Shown: one piece after another, positions 34,997 through 45,939 of the stretch
How the letters are laid out: every line of letters begins with the position of its first letter
Numbering within the stretch: the first letter of the stretch is position 1
NCBI GenBank assembly: GCA_020846875.1
Contig: JADLDB010000002.1
Coordinates: forward strand, 1-64,000
Reading direction: 5' to 3'
DNA length: 64,000 bases
Source of the DNA: Myxococcales bacterium
GTDB lineage: Bacteria > Myxococcota > Myxococcia > Myxococcales > Myxococcaceae
Notes under the pieces: generated by a model
What the model saw: only the letters and a program-made list of their open reading frames with translations
What the model was told of the DNA's origin: nothing
Databases searched by the model: none
Position numbers and translations under genes: made by a program

Positions 34997-35359
34997 ATGT
35001 CCCCGGAGGAGCGCGTCTGCCAGGCCTGCGCCCTGTGCTGCGACGGCACGCTCTTCACCCGCGTTCCGCTCGCGCCCGCGGACGAGGTGCCCGCGGAGGT
35101 GCACGCCGTCACCACCGCCACCGGCGCGCGCTACCTGCCGCAGCCGTGCGCCGCGCTGCGTGGCACCTGCTGCGCCGTGTACCAACGCCGGCCGCTGGTC
35201 TGCCGGCGCTTCGAGTGCTTGCTGCTGGTGGGCCTGCGCGACGGCGAGGTGTCGGAGGTGGGCGCGCTGGAGCTGGTACAAAAGGCCCGGGCGCTCGAGG
35301 CCGAAGGTGAAGGCGAGCGCCTCGACGCCCACCTGCGGCTGTACTTCGGGCGGCGATGA
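34997..35359 (+). CDS. YkgJ-family cysteine cluster protein
   Basis: 120 residues with the signature CQACALCCDGTLF near the N-terminus, then CAALRGTCCAVYQRRPLVCRRF, giving the eight-Cys pattern of this putative metal- or Fe-S-binding family. The biochemical role is not established. Single gene, 96 bases from the divergent aminopeptidase start. Confidence 0.85.
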   Translation: MSPEERVCQACALCCDGTLFTRVPLAPADEVPAEVHAVTTATGARYLPQPCAALRGTCCAVYQRRPLVCRRFECLLLVGLRDGEVSEVGALELVQKARALEAEGEGERLDAHLRLYFGRR

Positions 35360-35372
35360 CCCGAGGTGAGGC

Positions 35373-36347
35373 TCAGCCGGCCTGCGCCCGCCCGCGCTCG
35401 AGCAGCCGCTCGGCCACCTGGAGGAGATCGCCGCAGTGGTACACCTGCGGCCGCCGAGGGGCGCACCCCAGCACGGCGGCGCGCCAGCCCTGCGGAATCC
35501 CGTCTTCCCCGAAGACGCCGCCCAGCAGCGCGCCGGTGATGGCCGCGTTGGTGTCGGTGTCACCGCCTGCGCGCACTACCGCCTCGAGCGCCTCGGCGAA
35601 GCTCCGGGCGTGGCGCAGGTGGAAGAAGGCGTAGCCCAGGGCCAGCTTCACCCAGCCCTGCCGCTCCTCGTCGAAGGCGGGCGGGGCCTCGGCCGCGGCC
35701 TCCAGCACGCCGAGGGCCGGGGCGGCGCGCGGCACCTCGCGGCAGAAGGACAAGGCGCGCGCGTACGCCGCCGGGCCGTCCAGGCCCTTCCGCAGCACCT
35801 CCGCGAGGGTGAGGGTGAAGACGGCGCTGGCCGCCTGGCAGAGCGGATCGGGGTGGCTCAGCCGCGCGTCCTGGGCGGCCAGCTCCGCCAGCGCCGGTGG
35901 AGCCAGCGCGTGCCCGAAGACGGCCAGCGGACTCACCCGCATCAGCGCGCCGTTGGCCTGCGTCTTCCGGCTGGCGCGCTCCGCCACCCGCTGGGCCAGC
36001 GCCTCGGGGAGTGGATCGGCCAGCCCGAAGGCCTGGTGCGTGGCCTGCCCGCAGTCCCAGGGCTCCGAGCGCCGCCAGGCCACGTACGCGCCCGCCACCG
36101 CGTCCGCGTCGTAGCGCCCGCGCTCCACCAGGCTGCGCGCCAGCGCCAGCGCCAGCTCCGTGTCGTCCGTCACCTGCCCGGGCGCCATCCCGAAGGGCCC
36201 CCCGCCCACGATGCGCCCCGGCCAGCCGTCGCCGGCGTCTCGCGCGTCGATGGACTCGGGCGACTGGAACTCCACCGTCGTCCCCAGCGCGTCGCCCACC
36301 GCTTGTCCCAGCAGCACCCCACGGGCCCTTCCAGGCAGCTCGTTCAT
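35373..36347 (-). CDS. ADP-ribosylglycohydrolase family protein
   Basis: 324 residues. The family removes ADP-ribose from modified proteins or small molecules using two Mg ions. The N-terminal GVLLGQAVGDALGTTVEF, the metal-binding TDDTEL and the C-terminal GGDTDTNAAITGALLGG are all present, so it should be active. Substrate unknown; no DraT-like partner is in view. It is convergent with the YkgJ gene. Confidence 0.92.
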   Translation of the reverse strand: MNELPGRARGVLLGQAVGDALGTTVEFQSPESIDARDAGDGWPGRIVGGGPFGMAPGQVTDDTELALALARSLVERGRYDADAVAGAYVAWRRSEPWDCGQATHQAFGLADPLPEALAQRVAERASRKTQANGALMRVSPLAVFGHALAPPALAELAAQDARLSHPDPLCQAASAVFTLTLAEVLRKGLDGPAAYARALSFCREVPRAAPALGVLEAAAEAPPAFDEERQGWVKLALGYAFFHLRHARSFAEALEAVVRAGGDTDTNAAITGALLGGVFGEDGIPQGWRAAVLGCAPRRPQVYHCGDLLQVAERLLERGRAQAG

Positions 36348-36379
36348 GCCCGAAAGAGTCTCACTGGCTCAATCTAAAG

Positions 36380-38614
36380 TCAACCGGCCCCAGAGGGCTC
36401 GAGGTGGGCGGCGAGCACCTCGCGCAGGTACTGGGGTGAGAAGGGCTTCTCGAGGACGGTGGCGTGGGTCTTCGCGAGGAAGTCGCGGGCGGCGTCGGTG
36501 AAGGCGCCGCCGGTCATGAAGATGACCCGGCCGCCCAGCCCGGGGGCCGCGTCGCAGATGCGCTGGTACAGCTCGGCCACGGTGAGCTCGGGCATCATCA
36601 CGTCGCAGAAGATGAGGTCGGCGGGGTTCTCCTTGAGCGACGGGAGGGCGTCGAGGCCGCGCTCGAAGACGCGCAGGTCGTGGGCTTCGCCCAGCAGGCG
36701 CTGGAAGGCCACCAGAATGGCCGACTCGTCGTCGATCACCACCAGGTTGCCGCGGCGCGAGGTGCTCTTCGGCGCGGGGGCGGGGGCGGGCGCATCGAGG
36801 GCGCGCTTGAGCACCGGCAGCTTGATGCGGAAGGTGGTGCCCTGGCCGGGTGCGCTCTGGACCTCGATGGTGCCGCCGATGCCGGTGATGATGCTGTGCG
36901 CCACCGACAGCCCCAGCCCCAGGCCCTCGCCGGTGGGCTTGGTGGAGAAGAAGGGGTCGAAGATGCGCGGCAGCACGTCGGGAGGGATGCCCGCGCCCGT
37001 GTCCCCCACCTCGATGATCGCCTCGCCGCGCTCGTCGGTGAAGGTGGCGACCCGCACCTCGTTGATCGCCCCCGGGCTGGCCGCCAGGGACCAGGCGGCG
37101 TTGAGCAGCAGGTTGAGCACCGCCTGGCAGAGCCGCGCCTCGTTGGCCAGGACCGCCGGCAGGGGCTTTAGGTCCCGCACCACCCGGCCGCGGTGGCGCA
37201 GCTCGTTGTGGGCCATGGCCAGGGCCGAGTCCACCGCGCGGTTGGCCGACACCGCGTGCAGCTCCTCGGAGTCGCTGCGGGCGAAGGTGCGCAGGTCCGA
37301 GACGATCTGGGCGATCCGCTCCGCCCCGGCCCTCGCGTCGTCCAGCGCGTCCAGCGCCTCGTCGGCGCGCTCGCGGGCCTCCTTGTTCTCCTGGTGCAGC
37401 CGCTGCAGCTCCTCGATGGCGAAGCCCAGGTTGCTCGTCACCCAGGTGAGCGGGTTGTTCAGCTCGTGCGCCACGCCGCTGGCCAGCGAGCCCACCGCCG
37501 CCAGCCGCGAGGCCAGGTTCAGCTGGGACTGCAGCTCGCGATCGCGGCTGATGTCCTCCATCACGCCCACCATCCGCACCGGGCGGCGCGAGCCGTCATA
37601 GACGATGGCCCCCCGGTCGAAGACCCAGGCGTAGCGCCCGTCGGCGCAGCGGAAGCGGTACTCGGCGGTCCAGAAGCGCTCGCCGCTGGAGAGAGCGCGC
37701 GCGAGGCTCTGCGTCACCCGCGGCAGGTCGTCGCCGTGCAGCCACTGGGTCCACCAGGCCTCGTGCGCCAGTTCGTCCGTCACCTTGTGTCCGAAGACCT
37801 CCGACACGCGGCTGGTCCACTGCAAGAGGTCGGACTGGACGTCCCAGTCGTAGATTGCGTGCTGGGTGGCCTCGGTGACCAGCCGGTACCGCTCGGCCAC
37901 GTCGCGGCCCTCGCGCTCCACGTCCCAGGCGCGCACCGCCGCGGCCACCAGGTCCCCCAGCGCCGAGACGATGCCCGGCGGCGCCCCGGTGGGTTCCGGA
38001 AGGAACAGCGCCACCGCGCCCCGCAGCGCCGGCCCGCGCACGTCGAAGGCGAAGAGGGTGGCGTGGTGGAGCCCCAGCGGCGCGCCCAGCGCCTTCACCA
38101 GCGGCGAGCCCGGCCCCAGCTCGTGCATCCCCGGGGTGGGGGCGGCCTCGAGCAGCGCGGAGCCCTTCGGCGCGGCGCCGGGCGCGGCGGTCAACAGCAT
38201 GGGTCCTTCCGCATCCCACAGCTCGATGACGCAGTGGGTGCCCGGCCAGGTGGCGGCCACGTCGCGCGTCACCTCCCGCAGGACGTCCGGCAGCGGCGCA
38301 CCCCTCGCCACCAGGGTGAGCGCCCGCCCCACGATGCCCGAGCGCCCCGGCAGCCCCAGGCAGTGCACCTCGTCGCCGCTCCTCGACAGGAACCAGCGCA
38401 GGCCCCGAAGCCCCTCGATGGCCTCGGGCTGGCCCGACGCGCGCACCCGCGCCAGCGCGTCGCACACCGAAGGACCGAAGAGCTCGGTCGCCGGCTGGCC
38501 CTTTGGATCGCTGCCGAAGCGGCCCACGCTGGCGGCGTTGGCGCGGCAGATCGCCCCGGCCGCGTCGACGGCGCACCAGGCCTCGGGAATCTGGAAGACG
38601 TCCACGCCCCCCAT
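36380..38614 (-). CDS. Hybrid sensor histidine kinase with C-terminal receiver
   Basis: 744 residues, soluble. An N-terminal PAS-like region (about 5-95), a GAF-like region (about 95-240) and a PAS domain (about 245-360) precede HisKA (GSLASGVAHELNNPLTWV), HATPase_c (LNLLLNAAW, GDTGAGIP, GEGLGLGLSV) and a receiver domain (VVIDDES, phosphoacceptor Asp in FCDVMMPEL, FMTGG, LEKPFSP). All catalytic residues are in place. The likely route is phosphotransfer within the protein and then to an unknown partner. Confidence 0.92.
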   Translation of the reverse strand: MGGVDVFQIPEAWCAVDAAGAICRANAASVGRFGSDPKGQPATELFGPSVCDALARVRASGQPEAIEGLRGLRWFLSRSGDEVHCLGLPGRSGIVGRALTLVARGAPLPDVLREVTRDVAATWPGTHCVIELWDAEGPMLLTAAPGAAPKGSALLEAAPTPGMHELGPGSPLVKALGAPLGLHHATLFAFDVRGPALRGAVALFLPEPTGAPPGIVSALGDLVAAAVRAWDVEREGRDVAERYRLVTEATQHAIYDWDVQSDLLQWTSRVSEVFGHKVTDELAHEAWWTQWLHGDDLPRVTQSLARALSSGERFWTAEYRFRCADGRYAWVFDRGAIVYDGSRRPVRMVGVMEDISRDRELQSQLNLASRLAAVGSLASGVAHELNNPLTWVTSNLGFAIEELQRLHQENKEARERADEALDALDDARAGAERIAQIVSDLRTFARSDSEELHAVSANRAVDSALAMAHNELRHRGRVVRDLKPLPAVLANEARLCQAVLNLLLNAAWSLAASPGAINEVRVATFTDERGEAIIEVGDTGAGIPPDVLPRIFDPFFSTKPTGEGLGLGLSVAHSIITGIGGTIEVQSAPGQGTTFRIKLPVLKRALDAPAPAPAPKSTSRRGNLVVIDDESAILVAFQRLLGEAHDLRVFERGLDALPSLKENPADLIFCDVMMPELTVAELYQRICDAAPGLGGRVIFMTGGAFTDAARDFLAKTHATVLEKPFSPQYLREVLAAHLEPSGAG

Positions 38615-38697
38615 GCAGCGCCGAGCCTACCGCCGTCCGGCGGAGGGAGGATCGTCCGAATGGGCGATTGGCGGCTGCCCCTGCTGCCCGGGGCGGC

Positions 38698-39477
38698 TCA
38701 ACCGCCGAACAGCTCGGCGAAGAAGTCGTCCATCAGCTTGAAGGCCCGCCGGGCGACCTGGGGGTGGTACTGCGCGCGGCCCGGCACGTTCGCCTCGGGG
38801 TCGGTGAAGCTGTGCACCGCGCCGCCGAAGGACACCAACTGCCAGTCGGTGTGAGCCGCGCGCAGCTCGTCCTCGAAGGCCTTCACCTCCTCGGGCGGGA
38901 CGGAGGGATCGTCGGCGCCGTGCAGGGCCAGCACCCGCCCCTTGATGGCGTTGGCGTCGGCCGGCGTGGGGGACGACAGCCCGCCGTGGAAGGACACCAC
39001 GCCGGCCACGTCCGCCCCGCTGCGGGCCAGCTCGAGCGCCGCGGTGCCGCCGAAGCAGAAGCCGATCGCCCCCACCTTCTTTGTGTCCAGCGGCGCGCTC
39101 TTCGCCTGGGCCAGCAGCACCTGCAGCGCCTTGTTGACGCGCGCGCGCAAGAGGGCTCGGTCGTTCTTCAGCGCGCCCGCCGCCTTGCCCGCCTGGTCGC
39201 GGTCCTTCGGCCTCGAGGCCACGCCGTACACGTCGGCGACGAGGATGACGTACTTCGTCCCGGCGAGCTGGCCGGCCTGCTTCACCGCCGCCTCGGTGAC
39301 GCCCAGCCAGTTGGGCACCATCACCAGGGCAGGGCGCGGCGTCTGCACCGCGTCGTCGTAGACGAGCACGCCTTCGTAGGCGGCGCCGGCGAGCTTCCAC
39401 GACACGGGCTTCTTCACGGGGGCGGCGAGAGCGGGCATGGCGAGCGCGGCGACGGCGAAGAGGACGGATGGTCGCAT
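38698..39477 (-). CDS. Dienelactone hydrolase-family exported protein
   Basis: 259 residues from ATG 39477. The signal peptide is MRPSVLFAVAALAMPALAA. The alpha/beta-hydrolase fold has the nucleophile in GFCFGG (Cys replacing Ser, as in dienelactone hydrolases), Asp in LHGADDPSVP and His in GGAVHSFTD. It probably cleaves small esters or lactones in the periplasm; natural substrate unknown. It lies between two hybrid histidine kinase genes. Confidence 0.88.
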   Translation of the reverse strand: MRPSVLFAVAALAMPALAAPVKKPVSWKLAGAAYEGVLVYDDAVQTPRPALVMVPNWLGVTEAAVKQAGQLAGTKYVILVADVYGVASRPKDRDQAGKAAGALKNDRALLRARVNKALQVLLAQAKSAPLDTKKVGAIGFCFGGTAALELARSGADVAGVVSFHGGLSSPTPADANAIKGRVLALHGADDPSVPPEEVKAFEDELRAAHTDWQLVSFGGAVHSFTDPEANVPGRAQYHPQVARRAFKLMDDFFAELFGG

Positions 39478-39531
39478 GGCGTCCGCCAGTTTCACCGCCT
39501 CGCGCAGGCGCGGCAACGGGAAGTGCCGCCG

Positions 39532-41088
<1,557 letters not shown>

Positions 41089-41125
41089 GGAAGAACTATC
41101 CGCCCGGCGCCCCGCGGGGCGCAAG

Positions 41126-41653
41126 TCACCGCGCGCCGAGCACGAAGGTGTGAGTCACCAGAATTGGGGACCCGCTGGCCAGGGGCGCGAAGGCCACCTC
41201 TTCGAAAACGTCTTCCACGCAGGCCTCGAAGTACGGATCCTGCCAGTCTCGCGCGAGCAGCCGGTAGCCGTCGAAGCGGCCGTCGGGGCGGGCGCGGAAA
41301 GAGACGCGCAGGTGCGTGGACGTTGGGTGGTGGGGGGCGTCGGTGAAGCAGTACGTCAGCGCCCGGCGCAGCACGGCGAAGGCGCCCTCGAGGCCCGGCG
41401 GCGGCTCCTCTTCTGGCACCGCCGCGTCCGTCGCGGCCGGAAGGGCGGCGCCGGCGTCCGCTTCCAGCGCTGGGCGGGGCCTCACAGGAGGCGGCGGGGG
41501 CAGGGCCGGGGGAGGCGCCGCCGTCAGGGCGACGGGAGGTGCCGGACGCGCGGGGTCGTCTGCGGTGAGGAGGAAGCCGGCCACCAGCAGCAGCGCGAAG
41601 GGCACCAGCACGCCCGCGAGGATGAGTGACTCCGGTCGCGCCGGGCCCTTCAC
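41126..41653 (-). CDS. Membrane-anchored protein with TonB/AgmX-like C-terminal domain
   Basis: 175 residues. An N-terminal membrane helix (LILAGVLVPFALLLVAGFLL), a Pro/Ala-rich linker, then an alpha/beta domain (about 95-175) with conserved-looking LRVSFRARPDGRFDGYRLL and VTHTFVLG. The domain resembles the energy-transducer or AgmX/PglI C-terminal type common in myxobacteria, but this is tentative. Its GTG start lies in a GTGA overlap with the end of gluQ. Confidence 0.6.
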   Translation of the reverse strand: MKGPARPESLILAGVLVPFALLLVAGFLLTADDPARPAPPVALTAAPPPALPPPPPVRPRPALEADAGAALPAATDAAVPEEEPPPGLEGAFAVLRRALTYCFTDAPHHPTSTHLRVSFRARPDGRFDGYRLLARDWQDPYFEACVEDVFEEVAFAPLASGSPILVTHTFVLGAR

Positions 41654-42594
41654 GTCCCGCTCCGCACCAGGGTGTCCAGCGCCTCGGGCATCACCACCGC
41701 AGGCTCCCGGCGCACGCGCGAGAGCGAGAAGTCACGCACCAGGTCCGCCGCGCGCACCGGCGCGCCTTCCGTCAGGCCGCTCCACTTCGCCAACAGGCCC
41801 ACCAGCGCCTCGCTGGGCACGCCCGCCGCGCGCAGCCCGGCCACCGTGGTGGCGCCTTCCCGCTTGGCCAGCCGCTTGCCGTCCGGCTGCAGCAAGAGGG
41901 GTACGTGCGCGAAGCGGGGCTCGGGCAGCCCCAGCGCGCGGTAGAGGAGCAGCTGCCGCGGCGTGGACGAGAGCAGGTCATCGGCGCGCAGCACGTCCGT
42001 CACGCCCTGGGCCGCGTCGTCCACCACCACCGCCAGTTGGTAGCTGGCCACGCCGTCGAAGCGCCGCACCACGAAGTCGCCCACCTCTGCGGCCACGTCC
42101 TGCTCCACCGGGCCGTGCACGAGGTCGACGAAGCGCACCACCCCGGGCGTCGCCCGGAAGCGGAAGGCTGGAGCGCGGCCGGGCTTCGGCGCGGCGCCGT
42201 CGCGGCAGGTGCCCGGGTACACCGGCCCCTCTTCCCCGGCGTGGGGGGCGGAGGCGGCGCGGGCGATCTCTGCGCGCGTGCACCAGCACGGGTAGACGAG
42301 CCCCTTCTCCTTCAGCGCTTCCAGCGCGGCGTCGTAGGCAGAAGCGCGCTGCGACTGGCGCCACACCTCGCCGTCCCAGTCCAGCCCCAGCCACGAGAGA
42401 TCCTCGAGCAGCGCGTCGATGGCCTCGGCGCGGGAGCGCTCGGGATCGAGATCCTCCACCCGCAGGAGGAAGCGGCCGCTCGCCGCGCGCGCCTCGAGCC
42501 AGCCCAGCAGCGCGCTGCGCACGTTGCCCAGGTGGAGCCGTCCGGTCGGGCTCGGCGCGAAGCGGCCCACCACCGGTGAGGCCCCCGCCGTCAC
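41650..42594 (-). CDS. gluQ: Glutamyl-Q tRNA(Asp) synthetase
   Basis: 314 residues from GTG 42594. The protein is a truncated glutamyl-tRNA synthetase consisting of the catalytic core only; family members attach glutamate to queuosine-34 of tRNA-Asp. The HIGH-like HLGN in FAPSPTGRLHLGNVRSALLG, the KMSKS-like KRLAKREG and the zinc-site CWC...GTC segment are visible. The anticodon-binding domain is absent, which separates it from GltX. It overlaps its neighbours by four bases at both ends (GTGA), forming a three-gene unit with a PEGA/TPR protein and a membrane protein. Confidence 0.92.
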   Translation of the reverse strand: MTAGASPVVGRFAPSPTGRLHLGNVRSALLGWLEARAASGRFLLRVEDLDPERSRAEAIDALLEDLSWLGLDWDGEVWRQSQRASAYDAALEALKEKGLVYPCWCTRAEIARAASAPHAGEEGPVYPGTCRDGAAPKPGRAPAFRFRATPGVVRFVDLVHGPVEQDVAAEVGDFVVRRFDGVASYQLAVVVDDAAQGVTDVLRADDLLSSTPRQLLLYRALGLPEPRFAHVPLLLQPDGKRLAKREGATTVAGLRAAGVPSEALVGLLAKWSGLTEGAPVRAADLVRDFSLSRVRREPAVVMPEALDTLVRSGT

Positions 42595-43847
42595 TTCTTG
42601 ATCAACGGCACGCGGCGCTTCTGCTCGAGCGGCTTGCGCTGCCCGTCGGCCGGCGGCTGGGCGGTGCCGGTGTTGACGCCGGTGTCGATGCCCTCGACGT
42701 CCAGCTCCTTGCCGGGCACCACGCCGTACTTCGCCTCGCTGGTCTTCGCGGTGCTTGCGGCCAGGGCCACCGCCACGCCCGCTGGAACCTTCACCGGCTC
42801 GCCCACGGCGTTGCCCTTCTTCGCCAGCTCGCCGGCCAGGTTGTAGAACTCCATGCCCGCAGAGAGCAGCTCGGTGTCGAAGCGCGCGCGGGGCAGCCGG
42901 CGCAGCTCCCCGCTGGCCGCCGCGAAGAGGAAGGCGTCGAGCGCCAGGCCCTTGCCGTCCTTGGAGAGCGCGCCGAAGACCAGCAGGTCCGCCTCCGCCG
43001 CCTTCGCCTGCTCCTTCGCCGCGGTCACCGCCTCGGCGTCCAGCTTGTTCTGCGCCAGCGCGATGAGGAGGCGCGACTCGGGGTCCTTGCTGGAGGACGC
43101 GGCCTTCGCGGTGGCCGACTTTCCGGGGTGCACCTCGATGAAGCCGCCCAGCGCCTCGCCGGTGGGCAGCTGCGCGCGCCACACGTGGAGCCCCGGCGGC
43201 ACGTCCTTCACCGACAGCGGCGTGGCGCCCAGGGCCACCCCGTCCAGCGTCACCGGGGCGTTGGCAGGAGAGGACTCGAGCACCAGGGTGCCCTTGGGCC
43301 CGTCCTTCAGGTTCTTCCGGCTGGACTCCACCAGCTTCGAGAAGAGCGCGGAGGTCTTCGCCAGCGGCAGCTCGCGGTCCGGCGCCAGGCTCAGCGCGTA
43401 GTTCAAGCTCTTCTGCCCTTCGTCGTCGCGGCCGGTGTTGAACTGCACGGCGGACAGCAGGGCCAGCGCGTCCACCAGCTCGCCCGTCTCGGGCAGCACC
43501 GTGGCAGCTTGTCGGTACGACTCGACGGCCTTGGTGAGCGCCTCCTCGGCCAGGCGGAACTTCTTCTTCGCGCGGTGGGCCTTCGCTTCCTCCACCAGCT
43601 TGCGCGCCTGCTCCAGCGCGGCGGTGGCGGCGTCGTCGCCCTTGTCCTTCTTCGCCTCCACCAACTGGAAGGTGTCGGCGCTCTTGAACTCCTGGGTCAG
43701 CATGCCGGTGGCCTTGGTGCCGGCGCGGGGCGGCACGTCGCCGGTGAGGGCAGCGAAGGGCATCACCGACAGCTTCGACTTGGGGGCGTCCTGGGCGACC
43801 GCGGACAGGGACGCGGCCAGCACCAGCGCGGCGGAGAGGCGGATCAT
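42591..43847 (-). CDS. Exported TPR/PEGA-domain protein
   Basis: 418 residues from ATG 43847. A signal peptide (MIRLSAALVLAASLSAVAQ) is followed by a helical TPR-like region (about 60-160, ALEQARKLVEEAKAHRAKKKF) and a PEGA-like beta domain (TLVLESSPANAPVTLDGVALGATPLSVKDV). A charged C-terminus ends KRRVPLIKK. Myxobacteria have many such proteins, and their role is unknown. First gene of the unit with gluQ. Confidence 0.75.
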   Translation of the reverse strand: MIRLSAALVLAASLSAVAQDAPKSKLSVMPFAALTGDVPPRAGTKATGMLTQEFKSADTFQLVEAKKDKGDDAATAALEQARKLVEEAKAHRAKKKFRLAEEALTKAVESYRQAATVLPETGELVDALALLSAVQFNTGRDDEGQKSLNYALSLAPDRELPLAKTSALFSKLVESSRKNLKDGPKGTLVLESSPANAPVTLDGVALGATPLSVKDVPPGLHVWRAQLPTGEALGGFIEVHPGKSATAKAASSSKDPESRLLIALAQNKLDAEAVTAAKEQAKAAEADLLVFGALSKDGKGLALDAFLFAAASGELRRLPRARFDTELLSAGMEFYNLAGELAKKGNAVGEPVKVPAGVAVALAASTAKTSEAKYGVVPGKELDVEGIDTGVNTGTAQPPADGQRKPLEQKRRVPLIKK

Positions 43848-43939
43848 GGCGGGTTTCCTACACGACTTGAGGCGGGGAATGCACTTCGGAACAACCCCGC
43901 GACGAGGTGGGGCGTTCCCGCGCCTGGCCCGGCGGGTGC

Positions 43940-44233
43940 CTACATCAGCCCTTCGCACTCGGGCGGGCGGGGCGCGCCGCACGCCGCCTTGAGCAGCGCC
44001 CGGGCGCACGCCGCCTTCTTCTCGGCCCGCCCCTCGTCCACCTGCACCCGCTTGCTCGTCTCCTTGCACTGCTTGGAGACGGCTTCACAGCGGGCCTTGC
44101 CGTCCTTCTGGCAACTGGTGGCGTGGCACATGGCGCCGGCCCAGAGGTCGCACAGCCAGCGCTCGCTGTAGGTGTTCGGCTTGGTCCCGGCGGACGTCGA
44201 CAGCACGAAGGCGGCGGCGGCGGCGATCAGCAT
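43940..44233 (-). CDS. Small secreted Cys-rich protein
   Basis: 97 residues with a signal peptide (MLIAAAAAFVLSTSAG) and ten Cys in the mature part (WLCDLWAGAMCHATSC, RCEAVSKQC and others), suggesting a disulphide-stabilised helical domain. No family recognised. Confidence 0.6.
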   Translation of the reverse strand: MLIAAAAAFVLSTSAGTKPNTYSERWLCDLWAGAMCHATSCQKDGKARCEAVSKQCKETSKRVQVDEGRAEKKAACARALLKAACGAPRPPECEGLM

Positions 44234-44294
44234 GGCCCCATCTTAACGCTTTCGTGGGGGTGGTCAGGTTCTCTGCTACCCTCCTCTCCCACAC

Positions 44295-45902
44295 ATGGAC
44301 ACCCCGGACTTGACGCTGGAAGAGCTCAAGGTGCTCCGGGAGGTGAACCGGACGCTGGACGACCTCCTCGAGGAGTCGCTCAAGGCCCGGGAAGGCCTCG
44401 CCGGGACCTTCAAGCGGGTCTTTCCTCCCACCCTGCGCCTGCTCGGGGCCCGCGGCATCGCGGTGACGACGAAGAACGAGGAGCTGAAAGAGGAGACCTT
44501 CTCGCACGGTGAGTTCGGCGGCGTGGCGCCCGCGCAGCTGATCCACTCGGCGGGCTTCGGCGTGAGGCGCCTCGACACGGGGGACACGCTGGTGAGCCAG
44601 TCGCTGGACCTGGTGGGGCACCACGTGGGTAGCCTGGGCCTGGTGTTCGCGGGCGATCGCACGAAGGACGCGGCGCGGCTCTCGCTGCTGGTGGAGACGG
44701 TGGCCGAAGAATTGGACACGGTGCTGGCCTCCATCCAGACGGCGGCGGAGAAGCACCAGCTGCTGGTGGCCGTCAACCACTCGCTGGCCAACCGGGTGTT
44801 CGAGATCGGCATGGACGGGGCGGTGCGGGCGATGTGCGAGCAGGTGAAGCTGCCCGGCTTCTGCTTGCTCTACCGCGACGCGGTGGAGTCCGGCGCGGTG
44901 CACTACCGCATCTACAAGTACGGCCAGCTGGAGTACGCGTCCAACGGGCGCGCGCTGGAGCCTTTGGCCGAGGCCATCAAGCGCTTCGGGCCCGCGCTGG
45001 TGGCGGCGCACGACAAGCACCTCAAGGAGGTGTGGGGCGATCGCCGCGCGGTTGAGACGGTGCTCATCTCGGGCTTCAGTGAGGCGGGGACGCTGGGGAA
45101 GATCCTGGTGTGGACCACCTCGGGCGAGAGCTTCTCCGCCTACACCATGGATCTGCTGCACCTGCTGGCGTCTACGCTCTCCCAGCGGCTCATCGACTAC
45201 AACCGCGAGCGGATCCACTTAAGCCAGTTCTTCTCCACCGCCACCATCGACAAGCTGCTCAAAGATCCCGACTACGAGCGGCGCTACCTCGACCCGCGCG
45301 CGGAGGACATCGGCATCCTCTTCGCGGACATCAACGGCTTCACCCGCATCTGCGAGCAGGTGCTGGAGCGGCCCGAGCGCATCGGCACCTTCATCGACGA
45401 CTGGTCCGAGGAGGCGGTGCGCATCGTCCACCGGTACGGCGGCGTCTTCGACAAGATGGTCGGCGACTGCATCATCGGGCTGTGGGGGCCGCCCTTCTTC
45501 TCCGACTCCCCGGCCGAGCGCGCGGCCGCGGCGCTCAAGGCGGCGATCGACATTCAGCGCTTCACCCGCGAGACGATGAGCGCGCACCCCGAGGTGTCGC
45601 GGCTGTCGGAGATCATCAAGCTGCCCGGGCTGGGCGTGGCGGTCGGCGTCAACCTGGCCAACAGCTTCTGCGGGCTGTTCGGCCCCAACCGGAACTACAC
45701 GTCCTTCTCCACCGGGATGAACCAGACCGCGCGGCTCCAGTCCCTGGGCGGCTTCCGCGAGACGCTGGTGATGGACTCCGCGCTGGACGCGCTGCGCGCC
45801 CTGAAGGATCCCCAGCTCGAGGCCCTGCGCTTCGGCCCGCTGCAGGAGACGCCGGTGAAGAACGTGGCGCACCCGCTGCGCTACGCGAAGCTGCTGGACT
45901 GA
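44295..45902 (+). CDS. Class III adenylate/guanylate cyclase with GAF-like sensory region
   Basis: 535 residues. The N-terminal two thirds (about 1-320) are GAF-like sensory sequence. The cyclase homology domain (about 335-520) has the metal-binding ILFADINGFT (Asp near 345) and MVGDCIIGLWG, and the GVNLANSFCGLFG segment. Both metal Asp are present, so an active cyclase is likely. No Shine-Dalgarno sequence is visible before the ATG (the upstream bases are pyrimidine-rich), suggesting a leaderless or weakly translated message. It leads an apparent unit with a HEAT-repeat and an HD-like gene. Confidence 0.88.
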   Translation: MDTPDLTLEELKVLREVNRTLDDLLEESLKAREGLAGTFKRVFPPTLRLLGARGIAVTTKNEELKEETFSHGEFGGVAPAQLIHSAGFGVRRLDTGDTLVSQSLDLVGHHVGSLGLVFAGDRTKDAARLSLLVETVAEELDTVLASIQTAAEKHQLLVAVNHSLANRVFEIGMDGAVRAMCEQVKLPGFCLLYRDAVESGAVHYRIYKYGQLEYASNGRALEPLAEAIKRFGPALVAAHDKHLKEVWGDRRAVETVLISGFSEAGTLGKILVWTTSGESFSAYTMDLLHLLASTLSQRLIDYNRERIHLSQFFSTATIDKLLKDPDYERRYLDPRAEDIGILFADINGFTRICEQVLERPERIGTFIDDWSEEAVRIVHRYGGVFDKMVGDCIIGLWGPPFFSDSPAERAAAALKAAIDIQRFTRETMSAHPEVSRLSEIIKLPGLGVAVGVNLANSFCGLFGPNRNYTSFSTGMNQTARLQSLGGFRETLVMDSALDALRALKDPQLEALRFGPLQETPVKNVAHPLRYAKLLD

Positions 45903-45939
45903 CGCGGCCCCTCGCGCGAGGGGCTCTGGGAGCCACGGG